Shown here piece after piece: positions 1 through 11,198 of a DNA stretch of 64,000 nucleotides; the stretch's first letter is position 1; each line of letters starts with the position of its first letter. The stretch spans positions 101,437-165,436 of the forward strand of contig NZ_LWEH01000140.1 of assembly GCF_001635455.1 (NCBI RefSeq), written 5' to 3'. Below the pieces are notes generated by a model. It ran no database searches. It saw only the letters and a list, made by a program, of their open reading frames with translations, and was not told the DNA's origin. The stretch comes from Vibrio sp. HI00D65 (GTDB lineage Bacteria; Pseudomonadota; Gammaproteobacteria; Enterobacterales; Vibrionaceae). The position numbers were made by a program, and so were the translations under genes.

Positions 1-702
1 GTCACGGCGTTGGATGTAGACATCACGTGTTAACGCGTATGGATCTGGAGAGTCATCTAACAAGGCTTCTTGAGATACTAACTGAGCACGTGTTTCCATC
101 CCTTCAAAGGCCCACTTGCCCAGACCGGCCCAAACGTTCAACAAAGACAGAGGCACATAGAGGCTGTCCACCTGACTCGTCACTTCACGAGTCGTGACAG
201 GACCGTAACCTGGCACCATAAAATACGGCCCATTTCCTACACCGTAATGACCAATTGCATCAGAGAAAGATTTATCATCATATTTAGTGATCCCGGCTTC
301 GCTAGCAATGTCAATCAAACCTAACAAACCAAACGTCGAGTTAATCCAAAAACGATTAAAATGGTCAACTGCTTTTCTGCCATTACCCATAAGTAAGTTA
401 TTCACCATACTGGCTGGTTCGTCTAAATTGGCGAGAAAATTGGAGATTCCTGTGCGAATGGGGGCAGGTGTGTAATCAACATAAGCGACAGACACCGGCC
501 GAACCAAATAAGGATCTAAGTAGTCATAATTGACCGTCCACATCGCTCGGTTGAAACCTTCAAAAGGATCATTAGGGTGGGACTCTTCGACGTATTCAGA
601 GGTTTCAAGATTATTATTGCTTTCATCTGGCGCACTAGAGCAGCCCACCGTAAGGCTTGCGATAAAGAGTAAACTCGAGAGTCTTAAAACACTGACAGAC
701 AT
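1..702 (-). CDS. mlaA: MlaA (VacJ) outer-membrane lipoprotein, 3' end outside window
   Basis: Outer-membrane lipoprotein of the Mla system, which removes mislocalised phospholipids from the outer leaflet and passes them to MlaC. The visible 234 codons start at the ATG at 702 behind an AAGGTGAT ribosome site. They begin with a lipoprotein signal ending in a lipobox (SLTVGC), followed by the family core: DPFEGFNRAMW, NRFWINSTFGLLGLIDIAS and GVGNGPYFMVPGYGP. The C-terminal part runs off the left edge, so the gene is partial here. A terminator lies directly upstream, separating it from the ccm operon, so it must have its own promoter or depend on readthrough. The family call is secure from the conserved core. 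Confidence 0.93.
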   Translation of the reverse strand, partial: MSVSVLRLSSLLFIASLTVGCSSAPDESNNNLETSEYVEESHPNDPFEGFNRAMWTVNYDYLDPYLVRPVSVAYVDYTPAPIRTGISNFLANLDEPASMVNNLLMGNGRKAVDHFNRFWINSTFGLLGLIDIASEAGITKYDDKSFSDAIGHYGVGNGPYFMVPGYGPVTTREVTSQVDSLYVPLSLLNVWAGLGKWAFEGMETRAQLVSQEALLDDSPDPYALTRDVYIQRRD

Positions 703-723
703 ATCACCTTTCCATAAGGAATA

Positions 724-748
724 ATAAAAAGGCCAGCAATCGCTAGCC
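724..748 (-). terminator. Intrinsic terminator after ccmI
   Basis: On the minus strand a 7-bp stem (GGCTAGC/GCTGGCC, one G-U pair) with a 4-base loop is followed by a run of T. It lies 70 bp past the ccmI stop and just before mlaA, so it probably ends the ccm transcript. Confidence 0.75.
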
Positions 749-818
749 TCAATTGTTGGCGTAAGTCTATACCGTTTATATAAAAATCGGAATAGCTACC
801 CCCTATGCAAAATGCCAA

Positions 819-2039
819 TTAATATTGCTTATTGATGTTAATTGTTACTGGCGTACCCAATTCCACCACTTTACTTTCGCCATACCAATCACCATCTCGG
901 GTTGAGACATTACCATCAGAATCAAGCCTCGCTCTCACCATCAAAGTATCAAGACTAGACAATTTTTGACTTTGGATCATGCTATTACCGTCATCAAGTA
1001 CAACTGTACGAGGGAATGAACCCAGCGGATAACGTGCCGCAGCAATGGGCATACGTGAGCCATCCGCTCGGTGCACAGAGACAACGAGCACTGACTTAGG
1101 GTCCGCATCCACCTCTGCGGATAGTTTAAGTGTTACTGCCACACTTTTGCCTTGGTCAACACCCATCACGTCGCCCATTTTCTTCTGAGCGCTTTCGATG
1201 CTGCGAGAAAGCATTTCATAACGGCTGTCTTGTGGACCAATCATTTGTTGCATGATGCTCCAGTACTTAACCGCACCTGGGTAATCTTGACGCTCAAATG
1301 CATCGAATGCGAGTAGCGAGAACACACGAAGATCAACGTAATCGTTTTGAACCAAACGACTTAGAAGCAAGCGAGCTTGGTTTTGCTCTGCCTCATCTGG
1401 AGATAACATCAGTGCTTGTGCAAAGCCAAGTTGAACGTCTTCGTCCTTAGGCTCTAGCTTGTAAGCACGCTCCATCGCATCAATCGCGGTTTGTGCATCA
1501 CGGTTAGCTAGTGCAATACGCCCTAGTAGCAACCAACCCGTTGAATCTTTTGGTTGGTAATGCAAGCGGGTACGTAGTGCTAGTGTCAAATCTTCAAGTT
1601 CATCATCAGTTAGCGTACCGCCTTCTGATGACATTAGCTTTTTAGACAGCTCAGGAAGGTTGCTAGTGACTTCTTGCCAGTGTTGCACTTTGTCTAGCGC
1701 ACCAAATTTAAAGTACATACCGTAGGCAACTGCAACAACCAAGATAATTGACGGAACAACCACGCCGAGTGTTGAGATATGAGTCTTTTTAATTTCTTGT
1801 TTAACAGGAACATCGTCAAGCAGAGATTGTTTCAAATCAGCGATCAGCTCCTGTTGGTTATCAACAAGACCTTCTTCAGCTTCTACTTCTAACTCATCAA
1901 GACGATCTTTGTAGAATGCTTTGTTCAATTCATCGCGAAGCACATCATCGTTGTTTGCCTTTTTATTTATAAAAGGCATAACGATCATCAAGATTGCTGC
2001 TAGCGATAGAATAATGGTCGAAACCCAAAATAGAGTCAT
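819..2039 (-). CDS. ccmI: Cytochrome c maturation protein CcmI
   Basis: Membrane chaperone that binds the C-terminus of apocytochrome c and presents it to the CcmFH heme ligase. The 406-residue protein has an N-terminal membrane helix (about residues 3-23), a cytoplasmic coiled loop rich in Glu and Leu, a second membrane helix (about 90-110), then a periplasmic TPR region (for example DSTGWLLLGRIALANRD and AQTAIDAMERAYKLEPKD) and a beta-rich C-terminal domain. In E. coli the matching parts are carried by the long CcmH; here CcmH and CcmI are separate, as in many gammaproteobacteria. Its ATG overlaps the ccmH stop as TAATG, indicating translational coupling. It is the last gene of the operon. 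Confidence 0.93.
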   Translation of the reverse strand: MTLFWVSTIILSLAAILMIVMPFINKKANNDDVLRDELNKAFYKDRLDELEVEAEEGLVDNQQELIADLKQSLLDDVPVKQEIKKTHISTLGVVVPSIILVVAVAYGMYFKFGALDKVQHWQEVTSNLPELSKKLMSSEGGTLTDDELEDLTLALRTRLHYQPKDSTGWLLLGRIALANRDAQTAIDAMERAYKLEPKDEDVQLGFAQALMLSPDEAEQNQARLLLSRLVQNDYVDLRVFSLLAFDAFERQDYPGAVKYWSIMQQMIGPQDSRYEMLSRSIESAQKKMGDVMGVDQGKSVAVTLKLSAEVDADPKSVLVVSVHRADGSRMPIAAARYPLGSFPRTVVLDDGNSMIQSQKLSSLDTLMVRARLDSDGNVSTRDGDWYGESKVVELGTPVTININKQY

Positions 2040-2530
2040 TACTGTTTATCTCCGTCGTTCTCTTCATCGAGTAACGCTTTTAAACGTGCTTCTTTGTCTG
2101 CATCCCAGTCTTTGTCTGACTCTGTTGCCGCTTGTGATTTTGACTTTCTGCTTCGTAAAATGATCAAGCCAAATCCAAACACAACCACTGCAAACGGACC
2201 AATCCAAAGGATCGACGTCGCAAGTGTTAGTGGCGGATTGTAAGTAACGAAGTTACCGTAACGAGCAATCATGTAATCAATGATGTCTTGCTTCGACTTA
2301 CCATCTTTTGTCATTTCGTACACTTTTTGGCGCAAGTCGACCGCTAATTCAGCATTCGAATCACCAATCGTGTTGTTCTGGCATTTAGGACAACGCAGCG
2401 TGTTGCTCAGCTCTTTAAACTGCTGTTCTTGGTCAACGTTATCGAATTCATGAAATTCGATAGGCGCTGCAGACACAGTCGCTGAAATCGCCAACGTAGC
2501 AAATAAAGTAATCAGAGCCTTCTTAATCAT
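2039..2530 (-). CDS. ccmH: Cytochrome c maturation protein CcmH (thiol reductase subunit)
   Basis: Periplasmic, membrane-anchored thiol-disulfide protein that keeps the CXXCH cysteines of apocytochrome c reduced and works with CcmF in heme ligation. The 163-residue protein has a cleavable signal (residues 1-21), the diagnostic LRCPKC motif with Cys47 and Cys50, a three-helix fold, then a single membrane helix (about 103-125) and a charged cytoplasmic tail. It is the short CcmH form, not fused to a TPR region. It overlaps ccmG by 4 bp (ATGA) and ccmI by 1 bp, so the three genes are translationally coupled. Confidence 0.94.
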   Translation of the reverse strand: MIKKALITLFATLAISATVSAAPIEFHEFDNVDQEQQFKELSNTLRCPKCQNNTIGDSNAELAVDLRQKVYEMTKDGKSKQDIIDYMIARYGNFVTYNPPLTLATSILWIGPFAVVVFGFGLIILRSRKSKSQAATESDKDWDADKEARLKALLDEENDGDKQ

Positions 2531-3078
2531 TTCGCTTCCTCCAACAACTCGTTATACATCGGCTCAAGCGTCGATGCCCAGTTCGTTGGGTTCACATCCC
2601 CCACATGGCGATAACGAACAACGCCATTGGCGTCGATTAGGAAAGTCTCCGGAGCACCATAAACGCCAAGATCTAGGCCTAACATGCCGTTACCATCGAA
2701 TAGGCTTATCAGATATGGGTTCCCCAACTCTTTTAACCACCCCACAGCCTTATTACGTTCGTCTTTATAGTTTAAACCAATAATCTTAACGCCCTTGTCA
2801 GCAAGCTGATTTAAGTAAGAATGCTCTGCATAACAAGTGGGACACCAAGTTGCCCAAACATTTAGTAACAGCGGTTCGCCTTTAAAGATAGCTTGGTCAT
2901 GAAGCTTGCCTGGTTGCTCTAAGTCTTCTAAATCAAACTTGGGTACAGGCTTACCAATTAACACTGATTCAAGTTTAGTCGGGTCATCACCCGACTGGTT
3001 ACGCATCAATTGTGTTGCAAATATTCCGGCTAGAACCATAAACGCAATTAATGGAATGAATAAAATCTTTTTGCTCAT
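2527..3078 (-). CDS. ccmG: Thiol:disulfide interchange protein CcmG (DsbE)
   Basis: Membrane-tethered periplasmic thioredoxin-like protein that passes electrons from DsbD to the apocytochrome c/CcmH thiols. The 183-residue protein has an N-terminal membrane anchor (residues 5-22), the active site WCPTC with Cys79 and Cys82, the family's acidic groove residues nearby, and a cis-proline region (YGAPETFLID). Length is typical (E. coli 185). It lies 5 bp after ccmF and overlaps ccmH by 4 bp. Confidence 0.95.
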   Translation of the reverse strand: MSKKILFIPLIAFMVLAGIFATQLMRNQSGDDPTKLESVLIGKPVPKFDLEDLEQPGKLHDQAIFKGEPLLLNVWATWCPTCYAEHSYLNQLADKGVKIIGLNYKDERNKAVGWLKELGNPYLISLFDGNGMLGLDLGVYGAPETFLIDANGVVRYRHVGDVNPTNWASTLEPMYNELLEEAK

Positions 3079-3083
3079 TCGAG

Positions 3084-5054
3084 TTAAATCTCCTGCTCTT
3101 TAGCCGACTTTTTGGATGGTTTACGGAAGCGGTAACGACGATCACTGATAGCAACAATACCACCTATTGCCATGATCAAAGAGCCCGCCCAAATCCAGCG
3201 CACAAATGGTTTGTAGTAAATACGAACAGCCCAAGATTTGTTGTCGTCTAAACGTTCACCCATTGCGATGTAAAGGTCACGAGTTACCCCGCGGTCAATT
3301 GCTGCCTCAGTCATCATAGACTTGGCAGTGCTATAAAAGCGTTTTTCTGCATGAAGTGTGTTGACGTACTTACCTTGTTTTGTGATTTCAAAGTCAGCAA
3401 TGTAGCCATCGTAGTTTGGACCGTCTTTATCTCGAACACCCGTGAATAAGAAATCGTATCCTTCAAGCTGATAACTCTGCCCAGGCGCTAGACGAACATC
3501 ACGTTCGATACTGTAATTCTGTACCATCGCAATACCAATTACAGTGACCGCTAAACCAATGTGACCACACACCATAGCCCAATGGCTGCGTGGTAGCTTA
3601 GTCAGCCCCTTCATGAACGTGTGGCGGTGAGTCGCACGCTCGTGCAGTTCGAAGCCATGCATAAAGATGATCCAGAATGCCATCACCCAGCCTGCAAACG
3701 CAGTACCACTGAAACGATCGGCCAGTACCATCACCAAAAGCGCACTCAAGCCCAACGAGAATACACCTGAAATAACCATCGGCTTAACGAGCTTAGATAG
3801 GTTGTCACGCTTCCAACGAATAAGAGGACCGATACCCAATAGGAACGAGAACGGAATCATTAACCAGAAAAACAACATGTCGAAGAATGGCGCCCCGATA
3901 GATACCGAGCCCAAACCTAGCTGTTTGTGAACGAGTGGTAATAGAGTTCCTACTAACACCACCACTAAAGCAGCGATTAACAGGATATTGTTACCGAGTA
4001 GTGCGTTTTCACGAGAGACTAGATCGAAGTTACCGCGAACACGTACTGACGCACCTTTAACAGCGAACAGCAATAATGAACCACCGATAACGAATACCAA
4101 GAAGCCTAGGATGAACATACCACGAGCCGGATCCGACGCGAACGCGTGAACCGATACTAAGATGCCCGAACGCACTAAAAACGTGCCTAACAAGCTCAAT
4201 GAGAATGCAGAGATCGCAAGTAATACAGTCCAAGCTTTGAACGTACCGCGCTTTTCTGTAACCGCAAGCGAGTGCATTAGCGCTGTACCTGCCAACCAAG
4301 GCATAAACGATGCGTTTTCTACTGGATCCCAGAACCACCAGCCACCCCAGCCAAGTTCGTAGTAAGCCCACCAAGAACCTAGCGCGATACCAATTGTAAG
4401 GAATAACCAAGCTGCAGTTGTCCAAGGGCGAGACCAACGAGCCCAAGCCGTATCCAAGCGCCCACTCATTAGAGAGGCGATAGCAAAAGAGAAGGCTACT
4501 GAGAAACCTACATACCCCATGTAAAGCATTGGTGGGTGAATAATCAAACCCGGATCTTGCAGAAGTGGGTTTAAGTCACGACCATCAACAGGGAAGAAAG
4601 GCAGTGTACGTAGGAATGGGTTAGACGTTACGATAATGAACAGCAAGAAGCCGACACTGATCAAACCCATGATAGCCAATACGCGAGCTACAGACTCTTG
4701 AGGCATACCACGGCTGAATGTTGCGACTGCTACCGTCCAACCAGCTTGAATGAGTACCCAAAGCAGCAATGAACCCTCGTGTGCCCCCCAAGCGGCGGTG
4801 ATACGATAATACCAAGGTAGTTGGCTATTTGAGTTACTTGCAACATACTGAATCGTAAAATCATTTGTGTAAAATGCGTAACACAGAATAAAGAACGAAA
4901 TCGCTAAGAATCCGAACATGCCCCACGACAAAGGTCGTGCGCTGTTCATCAGTAATGTGTTGTTTCGAGCGGCTCCATACAATGGGAGCACGCTTAGCAG
5001 CAATGCAAGTCCCAAGGACAGGATCATCGCAAAATGGCCGATCTCGGCTATCAT
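3084..5054 (-). CDS. ccmF: Heme lyase CcmF
   Basis: Large inner-membrane subunit of the cytochrome c heme ligase; it takes heme from CcmE and attaches it to apocytochrome c. The 656-residue protein has many membrane segments and the tryptophan-rich WWD heme-handling motif ([15 protein letters not shown], about residues 236-250), the family's conserved periplasmic histidines (for example in the segments around HEGSLLLW and [10 protein letters not shown]), and a periplasmic C-terminal domain before a last membrane helix. Length is near that of E. coli CcmF (647). It overlaps ccmE by 4 bp and sits 5 bp before ccmG. Confidence 0.96.
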   Translation of the reverse strand: MIAEIGHFAMILSLGLALLLSVLPLYGAARNNTLLMNSARPLSWGMFGFLAISFFILCYAFYTNDFTIQYVASNSNSQLPWYYRITAAWGAHEGSLLLWVLIQAGWTVAVATFSRGMPQESVARVLAIMGLISVGFLLFIIVTSNPFLRTLPFFPVDGRDLNPLLQDPGLIIHPPMLYMGYVGFSVAFSFAIASLMSGRLDTAWARWSRPWTTAAWLFLTIGIALGSWWAYYELGWGGWWFWDPVENASFMPWLAGTALMHSLAVTEKRGTFKAWTVLLAISAFSLSLLGTFLVRSGILVSVHAFASDPARGMFILGFLVFVIGGSLLLFAVKGASVRVRGNFDLVSRENALLGNNILLIAALVVVLVGTLLPLVHKQLGLGSVSIGAPFFDMLFFWLMIPFSFLLGIGPLIRWKRDNLSKLVKPMVISGVFSLGLSALLVMVLADRFSGTAFAGWVMAFWIIFMHGFELHERATHRHTFMKGLTKLPRSHWAMVCGHIGLAVTVIGIAMVQNYSIERDVRLAPGQSYQLEGYDFLFTGVRDKDGPNYDGYIADFEITKQGKYVNTLHAEKRFYSTAKSMMTEAAIDRGVTRDLYIAMGERLDDNKSWAVRIYYKPFVRWIWAGSLIMAIGGIVAISDRRYRFRKPSKKSAKEQEI

Positions 5055-5533
5055 TGAGCTTTTCCTTCTTTTTGTTTAGTCGTGTATTGCAAAGGCTCAT
5101 GTGTTTTCTTCATTGCTTCCGCAACTTCAGAAGGCATGTATTCTTCATCGTGCTTCGCCAACACCTCAAACGCTTCGATTGTCGTTGCGTCTTTTAAGAC
5201 ACCTTGAGCAACAATACCTTGGCCTTCACGGAAAAGATCAGGAAGGATACCATCGTATAAAATTGTTACTTTTGGGCCAACATCAGCTAAATCGAAGCTA
5301 ACTCGCAATGATTCGTTATCACGGTTCACAGAACCAACGACAACCATGCCACCAATGCGTAGGCGCTGACCAACTTCAGGTTTCTTACCATCTTTGCCGT
5401 TCACAAGTTCAGTTGGCGTGTAGAACAGATCCATGTTCTGGTTTAGTGCATAGACAATCAATCCAATAGTTGCACTGATACCAAAAAAGATCGCTAAGAC
5501 AATGCCCAGCCTCTTTTTGCGTCTTGGGTTCAT
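5051..5533 (-). CDS. ccmE: Periplasmic heme chaperone CcmE
   Basis: Membrane-anchored heme chaperone that binds heme covalently from CcmC and delivers it to CcmF. The 160-residue protein has a basic N-terminus, one membrane helix (about residues 9-29), an OB-fold beta barrel, and the heme-binding segment [13 protein letters not shown] with the covalent ligand His128 and axial Tyr132 (His130 and Tyr134 in E. coli). The flexible charged tail is usual. It overlaps both neighbours (ccmD, ccmF) by 4 bp. Confidence 0.96.
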   Translation of the reverse strand: MNPRRKKRLGIVLAIFFGISATIGLIVYALNQNMDLFYTPTELVNGKDGKKPEVGQRLRIGGMVVVGSVNRDNESLRVSFDLADVGPKVTILYDGILPDLFREGQGIVAQGVLKDATTIEAFEVLAKHDEEYMPSEVAEAMKKTHEPLQYTTKQKEGKAQ

Positions 5534-5736
5534 AGAGTGTTCTCCATATCTTTTGCTGCATCAATACGAGCTTGACGGTCTACTTTAGCTTGTACTTCAG
5601 TTAGTAACTGCTTACCACGACGAACACTTACTATCAGTAAGATGATCATCGAGAAAAATGTGATTCCAAATGCGCTCCAAACGTATGAGGCGTAACCACC
5701 CATAGAAAAGAAATCACTCAAAGATTCAAAATACAT
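5530..5736 (-). CDS. ccmD: Heme exporter accessory protein CcmD
   Basis: Small single-span inner-membrane protein that helps release holo-CcmE from the CcmABC complex. The 68-residue protein begins with the typical short periplasmic segment ([16 protein letters not shown]) leading into one membrane helix (about residues 18-38) and a basic, Gln-rich cytoplasmic tail. Identification rests on size, topology and position between ccmC and ccmE. Confidence 0.9.
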   Translation of the reverse strand: MYFESLSDFFSMGGYASYVWSAFGITFFSMIILLIVSVRRGKQLLTEVQAKVDRQARIDAAKDMENTL

Positions 5737-5747
5737 AAATACCCACC

Positions 5748-6491
5748 CTACTGCGCTTGATCAGCCGCAAGCTTGCGAACCCATGGACGATGACTTTCTT
5801 TACTGATAATTTCATTGCGGAAACGAATCATAGTCAAAGCGCCGAAGAAGAAAGCGAAACCGAAGATGTTAAAAAGAAGCGGCCATAACATGTCACTTGA
5901 AATCGAAGGTTTTGCAAACTTAGTGATCGTTGCACCTTGATGAAGAGTGTTCCACCACTCTACCGAGAAATGAATGATAGGGAGATTAATCACGCCAACA
6001 ATAGCCAAAATACCAGCCGCTTTAGCTGCTGTTTTTGGGTCATCAAACGCGTGGTGCAGTGCAATTACACCCAGGTATAGGAATAGAAGAATCAACTCTG
6101 AGGTTAGGCGTGCATCCCAAACCCACCAAGCGCCCCACATTGGCTTACCCCAAACTGCACCAGTCAGTAGTGCGATAAAGGTAAACACAGCGCCTATCGG
6201 TGCCATCGCCAATGCAGCCATGTCAGATAGTCTTACCTGCCATACCAATCCAATGAACGCTGCGATCGCCATCGACATGTATACGCCCATCGACCAAATG
6301 GCAGAAGGAACGTGAATGTAGATAATTCGGAAACTATCACCCTGTTGATAATCAGAAGGGGCAAACGCAAGGCCCCACACCGTACCGACGGATAGACACA
6401 ATAGCGCTAGGATTGAGAACCACGGCAGAAGTTTACCAGCAAGCTGGTATGACGTTTCTGCTTTGGCATAGGGATGGAGCCATTTCCACAT
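5748..6491 (-). CDS. ccmC: Heme ABC transporter permease CcmC
   Basis: Six-span inner-membrane protein that binds heme and loads it onto CcmE. The 247-residue protein carries the WWD-type motif (WGAWWVWDARLT, about residues 119-130) and the flanking periplasmic histidines, His60 (in IIYIHVPSA) and one in the segment IIHFSVEWWNTLHQG. Length is typical (E. coli 245). It lies 11 bp before ccmD. Confidence 0.96.
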   Translation of the reverse strand: MWKWLHPYAKAETSYQLAGKLLPWFSILALLCLSVGTVWGLAFAPSDYQQGDSFRIIYIHVPSAIWSMGVYMSMAIAAFIGLVWQVRLSDMAALAMAPIGAVFTFIALLTGAVWGKPMWGAWWVWDARLTSELILLFLYLGVIALHHAFDDPKTAAKAAGILAIVGVINLPIIHFSVEWWNTLHQGATITKFAKPSISSDMLWPLLFNIFGFAFFFGALTMIRFRNEIISKESHRPWVRKLAADQAQ

Positions 6492-6638
6492 GTTGTAATC
6501 TCACTCTTACTTCATATTGCTTACAGCTACTAAAGCTATAATTATAATAATATCTTTGTTCTGCTATCTGCTTTGCTGACTCTATGAGTCTCATCGAACA
6601 CTTTGGTTATCTATAGCTATACGATACTGGTACCGTTA

Positions 6639-7316
6639 TCAGTTCACACTCACACGAAGTGCGGCACTAATCGCAAAAGGAGTTAGCGTCATCGCACCCA
6701 TCAACATTGCGCCGAGAATCGCTAATTGACCATTGTATGCAACGCCCAACGCCGCAGCGTCAATCGCTGAGGTCGCGAAAATCAAAATAGGGATGTACAG
6801 CGGTAAAATTAGCAGGCTCAGTAACACCCCGCCCTTTTGCAACCCAACCGTCAATGCAACACCAATCGCCCCAATAAAGCTCAAGGCAGGTGTTCCGACA
6901 AGCAGAGTCATTACGACAGATAGCCAAGTGTCAAAATCTAATGACAACAAGACAGCCAACAATGGGCTAATTAAAATTAATGGTAACCCGGTCAATAACC
7001 AGTGTGCTATGACCTTGGACAATATTACTAACTGCAACGGGATGGGCATCAGCATCATTTGTTCAAGTGCGCCATCTTGAAAATCATCACGGAAAAGACG
7101 CTCAAGAGAAAGCAATGCAGAGAGCAACGCGGCAACCCAAACAATACCCGGAGCAATACGTGCAAGTAAATTTGGCTCTGGGCCAATACTCAAAGGAAAA
7201 AGTGTAATCACAATAATGAAGAACCATAGCGGGTTAAAGATATCCGCTTGGCGTCGAAAAGCGATAAGCAGCTCACGTCGGATAATCGTGGTCATTGAAG
7301 AGATCATATTACTCAC
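6639..7316 (-). CDS. ccmB: Heme ABC transporter permease subunit CcmB
   Basis: Inner-membrane partner of the CcmA ATPase; the complex releases holo-CcmE from CcmC. The 225-residue protein has six predicted membrane segments and family motifs near the N-terminus ([10 protein letters not shown], then [15 protein letters not shown]). It overlaps ccmA by 8 bp. A 147-bp AT-rich gap separates it from ccmC; no gene or clear hairpin was seen in the gap. Confidence 0.94.
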   Translation of the reverse strand: MSNMISSMTTIIRRELLIAFRRQADIFNPLWFFIIVITLFPLSIGPEPNLLARIAPGIVWVAALLSALLSLERLFRDDFQDGALEQMMLMPIPLQLVILSKVIAHWLLTGLPLILISPLLAVLLSLDFDTWLSVVMTLLVGTPALSFIGAIGVALTVGLQKGGVLLSLLILPLYIPILIFATSAIDAAALGVAYNGQLAILGAMLMGAMTLTPFAISAALRVSVN

Positions 7317-7926
7317 CCAACTTTATTTTTCTTAGTTTCGGGCTATCAGCAAACATATCTTGGTGAGTAGTGAGTAACACAATCCCACCGTTATCCGCAT
7401 GCTGAGAAAAAAGCGATTCTAGAACCTTAACGCCCTGCTTATCAATCGCAGTCAACGGTTCATCGAGAATCCACAACATCTGCTTACTCAACCAAAGACG
7501 AGCTAAAGCTACGCGACGTTGTTGGCCAGCAGACAACTGACCCGCAGGCACATCTTCTCGGCCTGCAAGCCCTACCTGAGCAAGTGCTTGATAAAGCTCT
7601 TCCTTGTTCGTTTCGCCACAATGAATTGACTGGTAGAAACTGAGGTTCTCATAAGCGCTAAGCTCGCGCTTTACACCAGTTTGATGGCCAAGAAAAAGCA
7701 GATTTTGATGATACAGATCTCGACTAGATTCAATCGGCTCGCCATCCCAAGAGATAGTACCTTCATCACGATCACCTAAACCAGTAATAATCCGAAGGAG
7801 TGTTGTTTTCCCTGTACCGTTTCGACCTTCAACTTGAACCAGTTCTCCCGGTTTCAATTGAAAAGACAGCGATTCAAACAGAACCCTTTCGTCACGAACA
7901 GCTGTTAAATTTGAGACTTCTAACAT
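7309..7926 (-). CDS. ccmA: Heme exporter ATP-binding protein CcmA
   Basis: Cytoplasmic ATPase of the CcmAB complex; ATP hydrolysis drives release of heme-loaded CcmE. The protein shows Walker A (GRNGTGKTT), ABC signature ([13 protein letters not shown]) and Walker B with the catalytic Glu ([12 protein letters not shown]). The ATG at 7926 ([10 protein letters not shown]) was chosen, giving 205 residues like the E. coli protein (207); a further ATG 45 bp upstream would add residues atypical for the family and would overlap the likely promoter. First gene of the ccm operon. Confidence 0.95.
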   Translation of the reverse strand: MLEVSNLTAVRDERVLFESLSFQLKPGELVQVEGRNGTGKTTLLRIITGLGDRDEGTISWDGEPIESSRDLYHQNLLFLGHQTGVKRELSAYENLSFYQSIHCGETNKEELYQALAQVGLAGREDVPAGQLSAGQQRRVALARLWLSKQMLWILDEPLTAIDKQGVKVLESLFSQHADNGGIVLLTTHQDMFADSPKLRKIKLGE

Positions 7927-7953
7927 AGGTAAATTTAGTCGAGTAATAAGAGG

Positions 7954-7982
7954 GGTATAGTAACACACCAATATAGCGACAA
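7954..7982 (-). promoter_or_regulatory. Candidate sigma-70 promoter of the ccm operon
   Basis: On the minus strand TTGTCG, a 17-base spacer and TATACC lie about 30 bp upstream of the ccmA start. Four of six positions match in each box. It is the best candidate in the gap between the chemotaxis-cluster terminator and ccmA. Confidence 0.4.
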
Positions 7983-8130
7983 AACAGGACTAGGCGTTTT
8001 CAGTAGAACAAAGTCGGTAAGAAACTGTTACTACTGCATCACAATTTACACATTTTGACCAGAGATGAGATATTACAATAGTAACAAGCACTTATAAACT
8101 TCGTTCTACACACAGTTACTCAGGCACAAA

Positions 8131-8153
8131 AAAAGAAGCCGAAGCTTCTTTTT
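8131..8153. terminator. Bidirectional terminator between the chemotaxis cluster and ccm
   Basis: Nine-base-pair stem (AAAAGAAGC/GCTTCTTTT) around a CGAA tetraloop, with A and T runs on either side so it can work on both strands. It lies about 50 bp past the stop of the DUF2802 gene and so closes the long flhA-to-DUF2802 run. Confidence 0.85.
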
Positions 8154-8202
8154 AAAGGAGTGTGTAACAAACAGAATGTGCTTGTTACGAGTAGCGCTCA
8201 AT

Positions 8203-8715
8203 TTAACGGCGTCGAGGTGAATCCCTGCGTTCACGAGAGGTGGTGGGGTGCTCATCAAACGAGGAAAGGTCACTTCGTAATGACGGAATCTTCTCTTTAC
8301 CTGCAAGCTTGTTCTGTAGAGACATCATTAGCTCAGCTTCAGCTTTGGGTAATTCACATTCTTCAATTAACTCGTTAATCCCAGCGCCAAGCTGAACCAT
8401 TTTCGTTGCACGAGTATACAAACGTCCATCGCTATCCGCATGTTCCAGTTCGACAATACGTTCATTCAGGTGTTTGATTAGATCTTGTTGTTCAGTCACT
8501 TTCTGGCCAAGGCCAACCACAACAGAGCGAACTTCTAGCAATTGCTTACTCGATTTTTGTAGCTCTTTGTCCAAGTTTCGGACTTGCAGACGTGACTGAG
8601 CCAATTGCTTTTGAATCGCACTTTTTACTTTGCTAATCAAAATCACAATGAATAACGTAAAAACCCCAACTCCAGCAATCAGTGCAGCAGGGCTTAAAGG
8701 AAGCGCTTCAAACAT
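8203..8715 (-). CDS. DUF2802 family membrane-anchored coiled-coil protein
   Basis: Function not established. The 170-residue protein has one N-terminal membrane helix (about residues 10-28), a long coiled coil (about 35-95, for example LQVRNLDKELQKSSKQLLEV), then a short conserved region (about 100-135, ATKMVQLGAGINELIEECEL) resembling a small helix-turn-helix, and a basic Ser/Arg tail. It is the last gene of the chemotaxis run, coupled to cheW by a TAATG overlap, as in V. cholerae (VC2058 next to cheW). The context suggests a role in polar chemotaxis or motility, but nothing in the sequence proves it. Confidence 0.8.
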   Translation of the reverse strand: MFEALPLSPAALIAGVGVFTLFIVILISKVKSAIQKQLAQSRLQVRNLDKELQKSSKQLLEVRSVVVGLGQKVTEQQDLIKHLNERIVELEHADSDGRLYTRATKMVQLGAGINELIEECELPKAEAELMMSLQNKLAGKEKIPSLRSDLSSFDEHPTTSRERRDSPRRR

Positions 8716-9209
8716 TATAGGTGAGCCATCTCATCCCATTCGTCTTCGCTTAGTAGTTTGTTCAAATCGACTAATATAAGCAGCTTGCCATCGCGGTTGC
8801 TTACGCCCTGGATGAACTTCGCGCTTTCATCAGTACCTACACTTGGTGTTGTATCGATTTCAGAAGAACGTAGATAAACCACTTCAGCAACGCTATCAAC
8901 CAGGATGCCAATAACTTGACGCTCAGATTCAATAACTATGATACGAGTGTTATCCGTGATTTCACCTTGCATCAAACCAAAGCGAGAGCGAGTGTCGATA
9001 ACAGTAACAACGTTACCACGTAGGTTAATAATACCTAGCACGTAGTCAGGAGCACCTGGTACAGGAGCAATCTCACTGTAACGCAATACTTCACGAACTT
9101 GCATTACATTGATGCCGTAAGTTTCTTCTTCTAGCTGGAATGTTACCCATTGAAGTACTTCATCATTCGTTTGATCTTTTCTTACTTCAACTTCACTCAT
9201 TTGAGACAT
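8715..9209 (-). CDS. cheW: Chemotaxis coupling protein CheW
   Basis: Cytoplasmic adaptor linking CheA to chemoreceptors in the array. A single CheW domain fills the 164 residues: VTFQLEEETYGINVMQVREVLRY, VPGAPDYVLGIINLRGNVV and IDTRSRFGL are typical landmarks, and the C-terminal strand region (ILVDLNKLLSEDEWDEM) is complete. It lies about 70 bp after parP and overlaps the DUF2802 gene by 1 bp. A GAGGA ribosome site precedes the ATG. Confidence 0.95.
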   Translation of the reverse strand: MSQMSEVEVRKDQTNDEVLQWVTFQLEEETYGINVMQVREVLRYSEIAPVPGAPDYVLGIINLRGNVVTVIDTRSRFGLMQGEITDNTRIIVIESERQVIGILVDSVAEVVYLRSSEIDTTPSVGTDESAKFIQGVSNRDGKLLILVDLNKLLSEDEWDEMAHL

Positions 9210-9279
9210 AGATAATCCTCTTGCCGTCGTTACCGGCCACTATTATTAACTTGATGCTTTTGTTGTACCAGTCGTGGTA

Positions 9280-10405
<1,126 letters not shown>

Positions 10406-10419
<14 letters not shown>

Positions 10420-11188
10420 TTATCGCCAACCTTTCGAGATAAATAAGCAGCTGTTTATAAGCAAATACACCTCGGCTACCCGACGCAAAGTGAGAGGCTG
10501 GCAAGCGCTTTAAGCTTGCATCTCTAAACTTAGTATCAATCGGGACAGCTGATGTCCAAACTTGGTTTGGATAATCATCTTTCAGCTGCGTAAGAGTTTG
10601 CAGCGATGCCTTAGTTCGTTTGTCGTACATGGTAGGGACAATCGTCACCTTAAACGGCGTTTTACGAGACTTCTGCATAATGGTTAGCGTGCGAATCATG
10701 CGCTCTAAACCTTTCATTGCCAGAAACTCGGTCTGGACCGGAATCAAAATACGGTCACTCGCCGCTAAGGCATTTACCATCATCACACCAAGAATTGGTG
10801 GGCAGTCGATCAACACATAGTCGTAATCGTCTTTCAACGCCGTTAAAGCACGCTTCAAGATTAACCCCATGCCGCTTCGATTTCCCATCACACGGTCAAG
10901 TGTTGCCAGTGACATATGTGCTGGAATGATATCGATGCCTTCAACTTCGGTTTGTAACGTCAGTGGTCTTACCGTCTGCGCAGAAAACTCACGAAGCTGA
11001 AACAGATCGAACAAGCTAGACTCCACCGTATCTGAGTCGTAACCCAGATAGGTGGTCAGTGATGCATGTGGGTCAGTATCAACCAATAACACACTGTGCC
11101 CTTTTAGAGCAAGCAAGCCTGCCATGGTTACAGTCGTGGTTGTTTTACCAACACCACCTTTTTGGTTTGCAACACTCCAAACAATCAT
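10406..11188 (-). CDS. parC: ParC, ParA/MinD-type ATPase for polar chemotaxis arrays
   Basis: ParA-like P-loop ATPase that places chemotaxis arrays at the old cell pole with ParP (and HubP, not in this window). The 260-residue protein begins with the deviant Walker A (KGGVGKTTTT, from residue 10), followed by switch I (VDTDPHASLTTYLG) and Walker B-like YVLIDCPP. It is not the chromosome-partition ParA: it lies between cheB and parP, and no parB follows. Spacing to cheB is 10 bp. Confidence 0.93.
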
Positions 11189-11198
11189 CTTGATTTAC

